Shown here: piece by piece, positions 1 to 8,198 of the stretch
Position numbering within the stretch: the stretch's first letter is position 1
Layout of the letters: every line of letters starts with the position of its first letter
Assembly: GCA_012032575.1 (NCBI GenBank)
Contig: JAAUSP010000013.1
Span: forward strand, 1-32,696
DNA: 32,696 nucleotides
Direction of reading: 5' to 3'
Source: Anaerolineales bacterium
GTDB taxonomy: Bacteria; Chloroflexota; Anaerolineae; 4572-78; J111
The notes under the pieces: generated by a model
What the model was told of the DNA's origin: nothing
Database searches by the model: none
What the model saw: only the letters and a program-made list of their open reading frames with translations
Position numbers and translations under genes: made by a program

Positions 1-606
1 CAAAAATGGCGGGGGTCAAAACGTGCATGCCAAAGAAGCAGAGATAATGACCGGCACGCAGCCCCGGCACAATAAGGCGCTGTTCGGCTTCGGTGGGGGT
101 GGTTTTTCGATGACCGTCTCGACCCGGTATAGATTGGAGCGGCCGGTAACCCGCCGCCCGCCAATCGCGCCGTAATAGGGTAATAAACTTTCGCGGGTGG
201 CGTGGACCGCCGAAACAGCGGAGGCTTCGGCCTCGGCGATTTCGACAAGCTGGCGAGCGCAGCCGGTTTCGCCCCGGCTGACGTAGAGATGATCGCCTAC
301 CAGATGTAGAAAGGGGTCGGAGCCAACAAAGTTTTTGGCGCAGTAAACGGCGTGGCCGTAGCCGAGGGAGGTTTCCTGGTAAACAAAATGAAGCCGACCC
401 GCATGGTCGCCGGCTACGGCAGCGTAGGCGGTTTCATCGCCGGGGTGAACTACCACTCCGATTTCATCCACACCGGCCCGCAGCGCCTCTTCAATAATAA
501 TACCCAGAACCGATTTTTCGGCCCCATCGCGGTCAATCAAAGTTTGCAACGGCAGGGTGCGCTGCTTTCGTCCGGCCGCAGTGATAACGGCTTTGGTAAT
601 CTTCAT
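1..606 (-). CDS. galU: UTP--glucose-1-phosphate uridylyltransferase-like nucleotidyltransferase (partial, frameshifted)
   Basis: Sugar-1-phosphate nucleotidyltransferase, probably making UDP-glucose from UTP and glucose-1-phosphate. The first ~170 residues show the Rossmann-like N-terminal part: [14 protein letters not shown] at the nucleotide-binding loop (a variant of the usual AAGLGTR loop), a GYGHAV motif, LVGDHLY for the metal-binding aspartate, and VETVIEKP at the family's VEKP position. After VIEKP the frame breaks near 101-107. Adding one base restores [18 protein letters not shown] followed by FFGMHVLTP, a typical family segment that runs off the window edge. ATG at 606 is preceded by GGGAG. 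It lies 24 bp after the SH3b gene and is probably the last gene of that operon. Confident as a nucleotidyltransferase, less so on the exact sugar. Confidence 0.75.
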
Positions 607-630
607 GGCATCTCCCAGGAATTATGAGGC

Positions 631-1614
631 TCAGTTGTCGTTGTTGTCGTTGCGGTTGTCATTGTTGTTGCGATTGTCGTTATCATTATCGTTGTCGTTG
701 TTATTATTGTTATCGCGGTAAGGGCTGCAACTGCCGGGGTCCCAGACACATTGCTGCCATTGGCCGTCACCGCCGCACTGGCTGACATATTCGGCCTGGC
801 AGGACGCGCCGCCGCAGCCGCTCCACTGGCCGGGATTACAGGCGAAGGCCGGGGGCGGCACCGGGGGTGGCGGTCGGCACAGGTGCTGGCGCGGGCGCGG
901 GGGGAGCCTGAATAAGGGTAAATCCCCGGTATTTTTGCTGCTGAGGTAAATTTTGTTCACCCAGCCATAATCGCCCGAAGTATTCAAAAAGCTGACGCGG
1001 TACCAGTCGCCGTTCAGGCCGCTGATGTCAACCACCTGCCCGCCGGTGAGACGCCCCAGGACGGGATAGTTCGTGCCCGGCCCGGAGCGGACATTCAATA
1101 CCTGGGCCGTAATAACACCCTGGGGTGAGGCCGGCTCAGGGGTGGGGACTGATGCAGGCGCGTTGTCGGTGATGGTGTAGAGCGCCTGGGCCTGAGTACC
1201 GCTGGCGGCACGGGCCAGGACGGTAACAAAATTTTCATCGGTCTGTGACAGCGGAATAAAGAAGCTGGCCTGAAAGCTGCCATCCGTGCCGGCCACAGCA
1301 CTGGCCACAGCGTATTCCTCTCCGCCGACCGACAGATAAATCACCACCAGTTCCCCGCCCGGCCAGTTTTGCCCGTTGGCCGTGATCGGGCTGCTGGAAG
1401 GTCCGGCGAAGGGGTTGAGCAGAATGACGCCGCTGCCCTGGAGATAGGCGGAAATCAAGCTGGTTGAGCGGGAGGCTGAAAACTGGCCCTCAACTTGAGA
1501 GAAGGTTGGCTGGACAGCCTGGGTCGGCAGGGCTGTGACCCCGACCAGTAAACCGCCCATCAGCAGAGCCAGCGCGGCGATGAGGATCAGGCGAGAGCTT
1601 TTAATTTTGGGCAT
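631..1614 (-). CDS. Secreted SH3b-domain protein with Cys-rich module and Asp/Asn-rich tail
   Basis: Exported protein of 327 residues. A signal peptide (KIKSSRL then a hydrophobic stretch, ending TQA) covers residues ~1-33. A beta-rich region (~60-150) is followed by a bacterial SH3 domain at ~165-225 (VLNVRSGPGTNYPVLG ... GDWYRVSF ... GWV), a fold that binds cell-wall peptides or other ligands in many bacteria. Then come a Pro-rich linker, a Cys-rich segment (CNPGQWSGCGGASC and further cysteines) and a ~30-residue tail of almost only D, N and R. The start overlaps the end of the upstream LysM-like gene by 14 bp, implying coupled translation. The Pro-rich linker (minus-strand bases ~927 to ~863) looks out of frame: an alternative frame gives APPAPAPAPVPTATP. 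Substrate unknown. Confidence 0.7.
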   Translation of the reverse strand: MPKIKSSRLILIAALALLMGGLLVGVTALPTQAVQPTFSQVEGQFSASRSTSLISAYLQGSGVILLNPFAGPSSSPITANGQNWPGGELVVIYLSVGGEEYAVASAVAGTDGSFQASFFIPLSQTDENFVTVLARAASGTQAQALYTITDNAPASVPTPEPASPQGVITAQVLNVRSGPGTNYPVLGRLTGGQVVDISGLNGDWYRVSFLNTSGDYGWVNKIYLSSKNTGDLPLFRLPPRPRQHLCRPPPPVPPPAFACNPGQWSGCGGASCQAEYVSQCGGDGQWQQCVWDPGSCSPYRDNNNNNDNDNDNDNRNNNDNRNDNNDN

Positions 1615-2656
1615 TGGGACTTTCCTCCTCGTTCAATTCTACTGCCGGTTCGCCCGGTACCTGGAGAATGGCCCGCGATCTTTCCGGTTCAAACCAGACA
1701 ACACCTATTTTGTTCGCCTTAGCCGTAAACTCGCGGCTGCGCGAGATGGGCTGGCCGTCTTCACCGGCGGGGGCAGACCAGGTGGCGCGATAGGTGCCCG
1801 GTTCCAGGGCAATCAGCACTTCCTGGGCCGGGTTGATTTGGATCTCTTTGCCCTCGCCAAAACGCCCGCCGGAAAGGGTCAGGGTGGAAGGAATATCGGC
1901 AAAGCTGCGGTTGCCGACGACCAGCAACGCCTGGCCGACGGCCGGGCTGTAGGGAGTCTCGGTGGTGGTGACAGACGGGGTTTGCAAATGGCTGTGGGCA
2001 AGGTCTTCGTCGTCAACGCCGGGTATAGGCCGGCCCGCCCGCAGTTCCGTTGAGGCAATACTTTCTTCGGGGATGAGCCAGGCAATGACCACTCGTCCGG
2101 CTACGGCGGTGAATTTCCGGCCAAAATCGGCCCCACCGGCGGCAATCCAGGTGGACTTGTAATCACCCGGTTCCAACTCCAGGCGGACTTCTTGGCCGGG
2201 CTTGATTTCATATTTCTGGGTTTGGGTAAACGCGCCCCCGGCAATCAGCAGCACCGAATCGGCCCCCGTCAGCGAGCGGTTGGCGGCAATGACCAGCATT
2301 TTTTCTTCGGGCACGACCGATTCGGCCCGCTGAACGCTGAACTCACCGTTGAGCATGGCTTCGGCATCGGCGACGCTGGGCAGGCAAAGCACCTGCGAGA
2401 GTTCGATCACACTGGGGTCGGTGATGGGGGTGTAGCGTTTGTCGGTTTGAGCAGCGGCATTGGTAGCTTCAATAATAACCGTGTAGGCCAGGACATTACC
2501 GTAATATTTTTCGGCAATGGTACTGAGCCAGTCATTGGTCTGCACCGTATAATCCTCGGCGCAGGTAAGTCCCTGGTGCGCGGGGGCAGCCCAGGTTGGG
2601 GTTACAAAGACCGTAACCAAGATAATTAGAAACCCAAGCATTAAACCTTTCGACAT
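1601..2656 (-). CDS. Secreted LysM-like protein with two duplicated beta domains
   Basis: Exported protein of about 351 residues starting at ATG 2656, which has AAAGGAG 11 bp upstream; an in-frame TTG at 2677 is a less likely start. After the signal peptide (ends near PTWAAPA) there is a Cys-bounded LysM-like module (YTVQTNDWLSTIAEKYYGN ... LSQVLCLP), a fold that usually binds N-acetylglucosamine polymers. Two homologous ~60-residue domains follow: one with LVIAANRSL, YEIKPGQEV and LEPGDYKSTW, the other with LLVVGNRSF, IQINPAQEV and LEPGTYRATW. This is an internal duplication. It is first in a minus-strand set with the SH3b and galU genes. The duplicated domain is not one I can name. An envelope or cell-surface role is inferred from export and the LysM module only. 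Confidence 0.65.
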   Translation of the reverse strand: MSKGLMLGFLIILVTVFVTPTWAAPAHQGLTCAEDYTVQTNDWLSTIAEKYYGNVLAYTVIIEATNAAAQTDKRYTPITDPSVIELSQVLCLPSVADAEAMLNGEFSVQRAESVVPEEKMLVIAANRSLTGADSVLLIAGGAFTQTQKYEIKPGQEVRLELEPGDYKSTWIAAGGADFGRKFTAVAGRVVIAWLIPEESIASTELRAGRPIPGVDDEDLAHSHLQTPSVTTTETPYSPAVGQALLVVGNRSFADIPSTLTLSGGRFGEGKEIQINPAQEVLIALEPGTYRATWSAPAGEDGQPISRSREFTAKANKIGVVWFEPERSRAILQVPGEPAVELNEEESPNAQN

Positions 2657-2769
2657 TGCTTTTTTTGCTCCTTTCAACTGGGGATTGACTTAATTCCCCT
2701 TCAATCTGGGCTGTATCTTGCCTAAAAACGGAAGACGCAACACGTTTTTATTGATTGAAATTGTTCAGC

Positions 2770-2925
2770 CTTCAGGCCCTTCGACAAGCTCACGCCCTTC
2801 GGCGCACCCGAAGGGGTGGGAAGTTCTCAGGACAGGTTTCGAGACTGAAAGCCGACCTGCCAGGCTGCATAGGTCTCAAAGATTTCTCCCTTCGGTCGAA
2901 ATGACACGCCTGAGGGGTCACCAAA
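2770..2925. repeat. Composite intergenic repeat (CTTCGACAAGCTCA / CCCTTCGGTCGAAATGAC type)
   Basis: Non-coding stretch between the LysM gene and the DUF983 gene. It holds CCCTTCGACAAGCTCA, a perfect 8-bp hairpin CCCTTCGG (2795-2802) with CCGAAGGG (2808-2815), and CTCCCTTCGGTCGAAATGAC near 2885-2904. These modules recur between genes in many unrelated bacterial genomes and give spurious translations such as CHFDRREKS. I read it as a dispersed palindromic repeat, not a gene. Confidence 0.6.
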
Positions 2926-2928
2926 ATC

Positions 2929-3354
2929 TTACCGCCGGGGAAGAAAGTAATGATCCATTGCCAAAAAAAGAGCTTTGCAATGGCGCACAATCAACAGGGC
3001 AAAGACCGTAACGGCGGCCAGGGTAATCCACAATACCTGGAGCATGGAAAGGTCGAAGTAATTATACAGGGTCAAAAACAGGGCAATTCCGAACAGGCCG
3101 GCAAAGCCGTAATCAAACATCCAGAACGCCAGCAAAAAATAACCGGGTTCAGGGTCATACACATAGTTGCAGTGGGGGCAGCCATGCAAGGTAACATACC
3201 AATCGTCGAGATTGCGCACCTGGCTGATCGGGCCAAACAGGGGCGACTGACCGCAAATCGGGCATTTCAATTGCAGGCTGTGGTATAAATAATGCCAGAA
3301 CCGGCGTCTGGGTGCCGGTTGAGCGGCCTGGCTGGGTTCAGGATGGTTGGTCAT
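2929..3354 (-). CDS. DUF983 family zinc-ribbon membrane protein
   Basis: A 141-residue protein of the DUF983 type, a family of small bacterial membrane proteins of unknown function. A cytoplasmic-looking basic N-terminus (RRRFWHYLYHSL) leads to a zinc ribbon built from CPICG and CPHC (~residues 31-63) and the family-typical GYFLLAFWMFDYG. Two membrane segments follow (~73-93 and ~102-125), ending in a short basic tail. The start codon overlaps the stop of the NUDIX gene in an ATGA arrangement, so the two are co-translated. Family assignment rests on the order of the two Cys pairs, PEPGYF and the two helices. Confidence 0.8.
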   Translation of the reverse strand: MTNHPEPSQAAQPAPRRRFWHYLYHSLQLKCPICGQSPLFGPISQVRNLDDWYVTLHGCPHCNYVYDPEPGYFLLAFWMFDYGFAGLFGIALFLTLYNYFDLSMLQVLWITLAAVTVFALLIVRHCKALFLAMDHYFLPRR

Positions 3355-3857
3355 AGGGTAAAAGCCGAATCAAACTCAAGGAATTCCTGTTTTTCCTGTT
3401 TAAAAATAATGTGTTTGAAGCCTTGATTGGTGACGGGCAATTTAGATTTCAAGAATTGAGGCCGCACATCAAGCGTTTGGATCAGCTCAGAGTTAAGCCA
3501 GCGAAACTCCCAATCCGGTTCCCTTTGAAATGATTCCATCCTTGTTAAATCGCTGCTTGGGGGGAGTGACAGCCTAAAGTAAAATCCCAACTCATGAAAG
3601 TTTTCGTCGTGCAGGGTAAAAAAATTTTCCACGGCCCAGAGAGGCTGTATCGCCTGGTTTTCCAGCCCCAATTCCTCACCCAGTTCTCGCGCTATGGCTT
3701 CCAGCGACGATTCCCCGGCTTTGACCCGTCCCCCCGGTAAAAACCAAAAATCTATGCCGGGGGTCGTGGTAAAAAGATAGCGCTGCCCGGACTCGATAAT
3801 GGCGGCAACCCGGTAATTAAAGCGATGAACGCCCACGTCAAAAGAAATATCTGCCAT
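3351..3857 (-). CDS. NUDIX hydrolase
   Basis: A 168-residue NUDIX family pyrophosphohydrolase, cleaving a nucleoside diphosphate linked to another moiety; the substrate cannot be told. The Nudix box is complete: GGRVKAGESSLEAIARELGE followed by ELGLE, matching GX5EX7REUXEEXGU with the REL variant, so the metal-binding glutamates are present. Length is typical of single-domain NUDIX proteins. ATG 3857 lies 6 nt after a -10 box, so the mRNA is probably leaderless. The stop overlaps the DUF983 start by 4 bp. The gene is divergent from the kinase gene. Confidence 0.88.
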   Translation of the reverse strand: MADISFDVGVHRFNYRVAAIIESGQRYLFTTTPGIDFWFLPGGRVKAGESSLEAIARELGEELGLENQAIQPLWAVENFFTLHDENFHELGFYFRLSLPPSSDLTRMESFQREPDWEFRWLNSELIQTLDVRPQFLKSKLPVTNQGFKHIIFKQEKQEFLEFDSAFTL

Positions 3858-3863
3858 TTCTCA

Positions 3864-3892
3864 ATTTTATGGGGATTATGAAGGTTCGACAA
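3864..3892 (-). promoter_or_regulatory. Promoter of the NUDIX gene, probably leaderless
   Basis: On the minus strand: -35 TTGTCG (3892-3887), 17-bp spacer, -10 TAAAAT (3869-3864). Only 6 nt (tgagaa) separate the -10 from ATG 3857, so transcription should begin at or next to the start codon. There is no room for a Shine-Dalgarno site. Confidence 0.55.
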
Positions 3893-3924
3893 ATATGAGA
3901 AATAGAAATCAGGAATCCCTCCGT

Positions 3925-3953
3925 TTGATTGAGTTGACTACATGGGGTAAAAT
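3925..3953 (+). promoter_or_regulatory. Promoter of the PASTA kinase gene
   Basis: TTGATT (3925-3930), 17-bp spacer, TAAAAT (3948-3953). It places transcription start near 3960 and so rules out the upstream in-frame start at 3895 for the kinase. Confidence 0.5.
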
Positions 3954-3966
3954 AGGACAGGTTGGT

Positions 3967-4036
3967 GAGATGAGAGATTGGAGATTGGAGATTCTAGAAT
4001 CTCCAATCTCTCATCTCCAATCTCCAATCTCTAACT
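3967..4036. repeat. GAGATTGGAGATT inverted and direct repeats
   Basis: The kinase 5' region carries several copies of AGAGATTGGAGATT, then the palindromic centre GATTCTAGAATC, then inverted copies AATCTCCAATCTCT. The arms pair to give a long hairpin in the untranslated leader, ending about 35 bp before the ATG. It looks like an inserted palindromic repeat. A regulatory role is not shown. Confidence 0.6.
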
Positions 4037-4071
4037 TTCTGATCTCCCAGATAATGTCGAAGGCGGCAGGC

Positions 4072-6018
4072 ATGGAACTGCAACTCCCGGTAGTTTTCAA
4101 CGATCGCTACCAGCTTATCAAGAAAATCGGCGAAGGGGGGCTGGCCGAGGTGTACCAGGCCCAGGATATGGCCCTGGGCCGGTTGGTGGCGGTCAAAGCG
4201 CTGCGCTCGCAGTATACCCGCGACCCTAACTTTTTGGTCAATTTCCACCGCGAAGCGCAGAGCGCTGCCCGCCTGAGTGACCCTCACATCGTGGCCGTTT
4301 ACGATTTTGGGCAGGATAAAAACCGGCCCTACATTGTGATGGAATGGATCGCCGGAGCTGATTTGCGGGCAATCCTGGATGGACAGGGGGCGCTGCCACC
4401 CGATCAATCCGCCGAATATGGGATACAGATTTGTTTCGCCGTTGGCACCGCTCACCGGGCCGGTCTGGTCCACGGCGATTTGAAACCCGGTAATATCCTG
4501 ATTACCCCCAACAATCAAGTCAAAGTCACCGACTTTGGCCTGGCCAAAGCTCTGGGCGACAGCGCGATGGACGCGGGTGAGGTGGTCTGGGGTACGCCGG
4601 CCTACTTCGCCCCGGAACAGGCTTCGGGCGACCGGGTGCTGCCCGCCACCGACGTTTATGCGATTGGCATTATATTATATGAAATGCTCACCGGGCGAGT
4701 GCCATTTGTCGGCGTTGACGATCAGGAGGTGGCCCGCAAACAAATTTACGAAGCCCATATTCCGGTAGATCAAATCAATCCTCGCATCCCCGAACCGCTG
4801 GCCCGGATTGTGGATGCAGCTATGGCCAAAAATATCAACGAGCGTTTCCTCACCGCCGACCACCTGCGCGAAGCCTTGACCCTGTTCCAGCAAGGCGGCT
4901 TGAACCAGGCCGGGCTGAGCGCCCCGATTTCGTCGGTGGTGGGATCGCCGGTGCAAAAGGTTATGCCTCCCCCTGCCGTGCCTCCGCCACCGCCCCCACC
5001 GCCGGCCCGCCGTTATGTTCCGGCGGCTCAAGCGGCCCGTCCTAAAAAGGGTGGCTTTGATACGCTCATGTTTGTGCTGGGTATTCTGGCCATCCTGGCG
5101 ATTATGGGGTTGATTCCGTTGTTTGTGGCCGTTTACGCGGCCTATTTCCGCGAACCGGCAGCCAATTCGTCGGGAGTGCCTACGCCCGCACCGGGCCAGA
5201 TTGCCATGCCCTATATTATTGGCCTGGAGGAAAACGGCGCGCGGTCGGCGCTGCAAAACCTGGGGTTGGCTATGGTTGTGGAAGGCGAGGAGCCTCACCC
5301 AGAACTGCCGGCCTTTACTATTGTGCGCCAATCCATCGAAGCGGGCCAGCCGGTAGCGCCGGGCACATCTGTTGGGGTGGTAGTGAGCCAGGGGCCGCCC
5401 CTGATTGAAGTGCCCAATGTGATTGGCCTGCGTTTTGAAGAAGCCCAGTCCCGCCTGAAAGAACTGGAGTTGGAGGCGCAAAAATATGAGGATTGGAGCG
5501 CCGAAACGCCGGGCAATGTCATCAATCAAGACCCGCCGGCTACCTCGCTGGTGGCCAATCGCACCCTGGTGACGTTGGTGGTCAGCAGCGGTTCGCGGGT
5601 GCCGGTGGCGGCGAACCTGGGCGGGCAGATTGTGCTCAACGCCTATGAGGTTCCACGCATCCAATACAAGGCGGGCGAAGCCGTTAACCTGACTTTTTTC
5701 TGGCAGGCGGTCACTTTACCCACAGCCAATTATAACCTTTTTATTCATTTGACCACTCCGCAGGGCGGAATTGTCTCCCAAATTGACACCCAACCGCAGG
5801 GCGGCGTCAGGCCGACCGGCAACTGGGGCGTCGGTGACTTAATTGTTGATCCCTACCAGCTTCCCATCCCGCCCACCACCGCCCCCGGCGATTATCAAAT
5901 CCGCATCGGTTTCTATACCGCCGATTCCAGAGCCAGGCTGCCTATTTTTGAGCCAGGCCGGGGCCAACCCGATAACCTGGGTGCGCTTATTTTGCGGACC
6001 ATTCAGGTTGTGCCGTAA
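4072..6018 (+). CDS. PASTA-domain serine/threonine protein kinase
   Basis: Membrane kinase of the bacterial PknB/Stk class, about 648 residues from ATG 4072; ATG 4054 is possible. Kinase domain ~10-270: glycine loop IGEGGLAEVY, VAVK lysine (42), HGDLKPGN catalytic loop (D136, N141), DFG (154-156), APE (180-182). The loop has HGD in place of HRD, a non-RD arrangement. A Pro-rich linker, one membrane helix (LGILAILAIMGLIPLF) and two PASTA repeats (MPYIIGLEENGA..., VPNVIGLRFEEA...) follow, domains that in this class sense muropeptides or lipid II. The C-terminal ~130 residues are an extra beta-sandwich-like domain. ftsH follows but has its own promoter. Confidence 0.9.
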   Translation: MELQLPVVFNDRYQLIKKIGEGGLAEVYQAQDMALGRLVAVKALRSQYTRDPNFLVNFHREAQSAARLSDPHIVAVYDFGQDKNRPYIVMEWIAGADLRAILDGQGALPPDQSAEYGIQICFAVGTAHRAGLVHGDLKPGNILITPNNQVKVTDFGLAKALGDSAMDAGEVVWGTPAYFAPEQASGDRVLPATDVYAIGIILYEMLTGRVPFVGVDDQEVARKQIYEAHIPVDQINPRIPEPLARIVDAAMAKNINERFLTADHLREALTLFQQGGLNQAGLSAPISSVVGSPVQKVMPPPAVPPPPPPPPARRYVPAAQAARPKKGGFDTLMFVLGILAILAIMGLIPLFVAVYAAYFREPAANSSGVPTPAPGQIAMPYIIGLEENGARSALQNLGLAMVVEGEEPHPELPAFTIVRQSIEAGQPVAPGTSVGVVVSQGPPLIEVPNVIGLRFEEAQSRLKELELEAQKYEDWSAETPGNVINQDPPATSLVANRTLVTLVVSSGSRVPVAANLGGQIVLNAYEVPRIQYKAGEAVNLTFFWQAVTLPTANYNLFIHLTTPQGGIVSQIDTQPQGGVRPTGNWGVGDLIVDPYQLPIPPTTAPGDYQIRIGFYTADSRARLPIFEPGRGQPDNLGALILRTIQVVP

Positions 6019-6020
6019 GG

Positions 6021-6068
6021 GTTAAACGTTAAAACGTTGAACGTTTGAATGTTCAACATTTAACGTTT
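6021..6068. repeat. AACGTT-rich inverted repeat after the kinase gene
   Basis: Overlapping AACGTT units form an imperfect hairpin whose inner arms are GTTGAAC and GTTCAAC, followed by ttttg. It could act as a weak terminator. A related perfect palindrome, TTGAACGTTCAA, lies at 23669-23680 after another gene, so this looks like a small repeat family. Confidence 0.5.
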
Positions 6069-6075
6069 TGTACGG

Positions 6076-6104
6076 TTGGCGAATCCCATTTATTTTGGTA
6101 TAAT
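6076..6104 (+). promoter_or_regulatory. Promoter of ftsH
   Basis: TTGGCG (6076-6081), exactly 17 bp, then consensus TATAAT (6099-6104). The resulting ~85-nt leader holds two small hairpins: CCCGG/CCGGG near 6129-6142, and an imperfect one built on CTTTTTCTG/CAGAAAAG near 6150-6169. Confidence 0.75.
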
Positions 6105-6197
6105 TACGGTCAACTTTTAATGCCTTTGCCCGGAAACCGGGTAAAGTGACCTTTTTCTGTCAGAAAAGGGGTATCTCAATACTCCCTGGAGGAAAGT

Positions 6198-8123
6198 GTG
6201 AATTCAGGTTTGTTCAAAAATAGTATAGTATATTTGCTGATTCTTCTGGCCGTAGCTGCGCTTATTTTCAGCATCTTTTCCAATCCCAGAGATAATAATG
6301 AATTGGATCTGACCACCATTGCCAGCGATATCAAAGCCGGCAAGGTATCCAAGATCACTGTCAAAGATGATGATATAACCGTCGAGTATCTGCAATCCAA
6401 CAAAGCTCCGGCGAAATCGCGCAAAGAAGGGCGGGTGAGCATCTTCACCAGCTTTGAGAAACTGGGCGTGACCGAAGAAGAGTTGAGCAAGGTTGATATT
6501 GAAGTTATTCCACCGAGCGCCTGGAGCGATTGGGGAACCCTGGCCATCACCATCCTGCCGCTGCTGATCTTTGGCGGCCTGCTCTTTTTTATGGTTCGGC
6601 AGGCGCAAGGGTCTAACAACCAGGCCATGAGCTTTGGCAAAAGTCGCGCCCGTATGCTCACCGGCGATAAACCAACGGTGACGTTTGACGATGTGGCCGG
6701 CGCGGACGAAGCCAAACAAGAACTGGCCGAAGTGGTCGAATTTCTGCGCGAGCCTGAGAAATTTATTTCGCTCGGTGCGCGTATTCCCAAGGGGGTGCTG
6801 ATGGTGGGACCGCCCGGCTGCGGTAAAACGCTGCTGGCCAAAGCTGTGGCCGGGGAAGCGGGCGTGCCGTTTTTCAGCATCTCCGGCTCCGAGTTTGTGG
6901 AAATGTTTGTCGGCGTGGGGGCCAGCCGGGTGCGTGATTTGTTTGACCAGGCCAAGCGCAACAGCCCATGCATTATCTTTGTGGACGAAATTGACGCCGT
7001 GGGGCGGCATCGCGGGGCGGGACTGGGCGGCAGCCACGACGAACGCGAACAAACGCTCAACCAAATTCTGGTTGAGATGGATGGTTTTGATACCGATACC
7101 AACGTAATTGTCGTCGCCGCCACCAACCGGCCCGACATTCTCGACCCGGCTTTGCTGCGACCCGGTCGTTTTGATCGCCGGGTGGTGCTGGACCGGCCCG
7201 ACTGGCAGGGGCGCAGGCAAATTCTGCACGTGCATGCCCGCGGCAAGCCGATGGCCAGCGATGTGAACCTGGAAGCGCTGGCCAAAGCCACCGTTGGGTT
7301 TTCCGGGGCCGACCTGGAAAACGTGATCAACGAAGGGGCTATTCTGGCGGCCCGGCGCAACCAAAAACAGATTACCATGACCGACATGCAGGAGTCCATC
7401 GAAAAGGTTCGCCTGGGGCCGGAGCGCCGCAGTCGGGTGATTAGCGACGAGGAAAAACAGGTGGTCGCTTATCACGAAGCCGGTCACGCTCTGGTGGCCC
7501 ATAAGATCGCGGAAGCCGACCCGGTTCACAAAGTCAGTATTATTGCTCGCGGCGGCGCGGGCGGCTTTACCATGTTCCTGCCCGAAGATGACCAGACCTT
7601 GATCAGCCGCTCGGCCTTTAAGGCCCGGCTGGCCGTGGGCCTGGGTGGACGCGCCGCCGAGGAAATTATCTTCCCCACCGTGACCACCGGGGCGAGTGGC
7701 GACCTGGAAAACATTACCCGTATGGCCCGGGCGATGGTCACTCAGTTTGGCATGAGCAAGAAATTAGGCCCGCTCACCTTTGGCGACAAAGACGAGTTGA
7801 TCTTTTTAGGCCGGCAGATCAGCGAGCAGCGCAATTACAGCGAAGAGGTAGCCGAACAGATTGATCGGGAAGTGCGGCAACTGGTTGATGAAGCCCACGA
7901 GCGCTCGCTGCAAATTCTGCGGGATCACATTGATATGCTGCACCTCATCGCCAAACGCCTGATTGATGAAGAAACCATTGATGCGGCTGAATTTGCGGCC
8001 CTATTTGGGAACAATCCCACGCCTCACTCTGCGCCGTCGCAGCCAGGCACACCTCCCAAAGACTCGCCGGATGCGTCGCCCCGGTTGGCCCCGCCGCCAT
8101 CGCCCGCACCACTGCCTATTTAA
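6198..8123 (+). CDS. ftsH: ATP-dependent zinc metalloprotease FtsH
   Basis: Membrane-anchored AAA+ protease that unfolds and degrades misassembled membrane proteins and selected cytosolic regulators. GTG start at 6198 with GGAGGAAA directly upstream. Domains: first membrane helix (~9-28), short extracytoplasmic domain, second helix (~113-133), AAA domain with Walker A GPPGCGKT (204-211), Walker B IIFVDE (259-264) and the second region of homology [20 protein letters not shown]. The M41 protease domain has the zinc site HEAGH (426-430). The protein is 641 residues, a normal length, ending in a Pro-rich tail. Own promoter and intrinsic terminator make it monocistronic. Confidence 0.97.
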   Translation: MNSGLFKNSIVYLLILLAVAALIFSIFSNPRDNNELDLTTIASDIKAGKVSKITVKDDDITVEYLQSNKAPAKSRKEGRVSIFTSFEKLGVTEEELSKVDIEVIPPSAWSDWGTLAITILPLLIFGGLLFFMVRQAQGSNNQAMSFGKSRARMLTGDKPTVTFDDVAGADEAKQELAEVVEFLREPEKFISLGARIPKGVLMVGPPGCGKTLLAKAVAGEAGVPFFSISGSEFVEMFVGVGASRVRDLFDQAKRNSPCIIFVDEIDAVGRHRGAGLGGSHDEREQTLNQILVEMDGFDTDTNVIVVAATNRPDILDPALLRPGRFDRRVVLDRPDWQGRRQILHVHARGKPMASDVNLEALAKATVGFSGADLENVINEGAILAARRNQKQITMTDMQESIEKVRLGPERRSRVISDEEKQVVAYHEAGHALVAHKIAEADPVHKVSIIARGGAGGFTMFLPEDDQTLISRSAFKARLAVGLGGRAAEEIIFPTVTTGASGDLENITRMARAMVTQFGMSKKLGPLTFGDKDELIFLGRQISEQRNYSEEVAEQIDREVRQLVDEAHERSLQILRDHIDMLHLIAKRLIDEETIDAAEFAALFGNNPTPHSAPSQPGTPPKDSPDASPRLAPPPSPAPLPI

Positions 8124-8136
8124 TAAATTGACCCAC

Positions 8137-8173
8137 AAAAAAGCGCCCTGCTCAACAGCAGGGCCGCTTTTTT
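8137..8173 (+). terminator. Intrinsic terminator of ftsH
   Basis: Stem GCG-CCCTGCT / AGCAGGG-CCGC with loop CAAC, flanked by AAAAAA and TTTTTT. It begins about 14 bp after the ftsH stop and could work in both directions. Confidence 0.85.
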
Positions 8174-8198
8174 ATGGGGGTTTGTTTCATTTCGGTTA

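Noticed and set aside
636..715. GTTGTCGTT microsatellite as a mobile or regulatory repeat
   Set aside because: It is the coding sequence of the Asp/Asn-rich tail of the SH3b protein, in frame up to the stop.
3895..4071. Extended N-terminus of the PASTA kinase
   Set aside because: It lies over the promoter and a palindromic repeat, and translates to repeat-derived residues. The kinase fold begins after 4072.
6204..7529. 441-codon minus-strand frame opposite ftsH
   Set aside because: Antisense shadow of ftsH; repeated low-information residues and no start signals.
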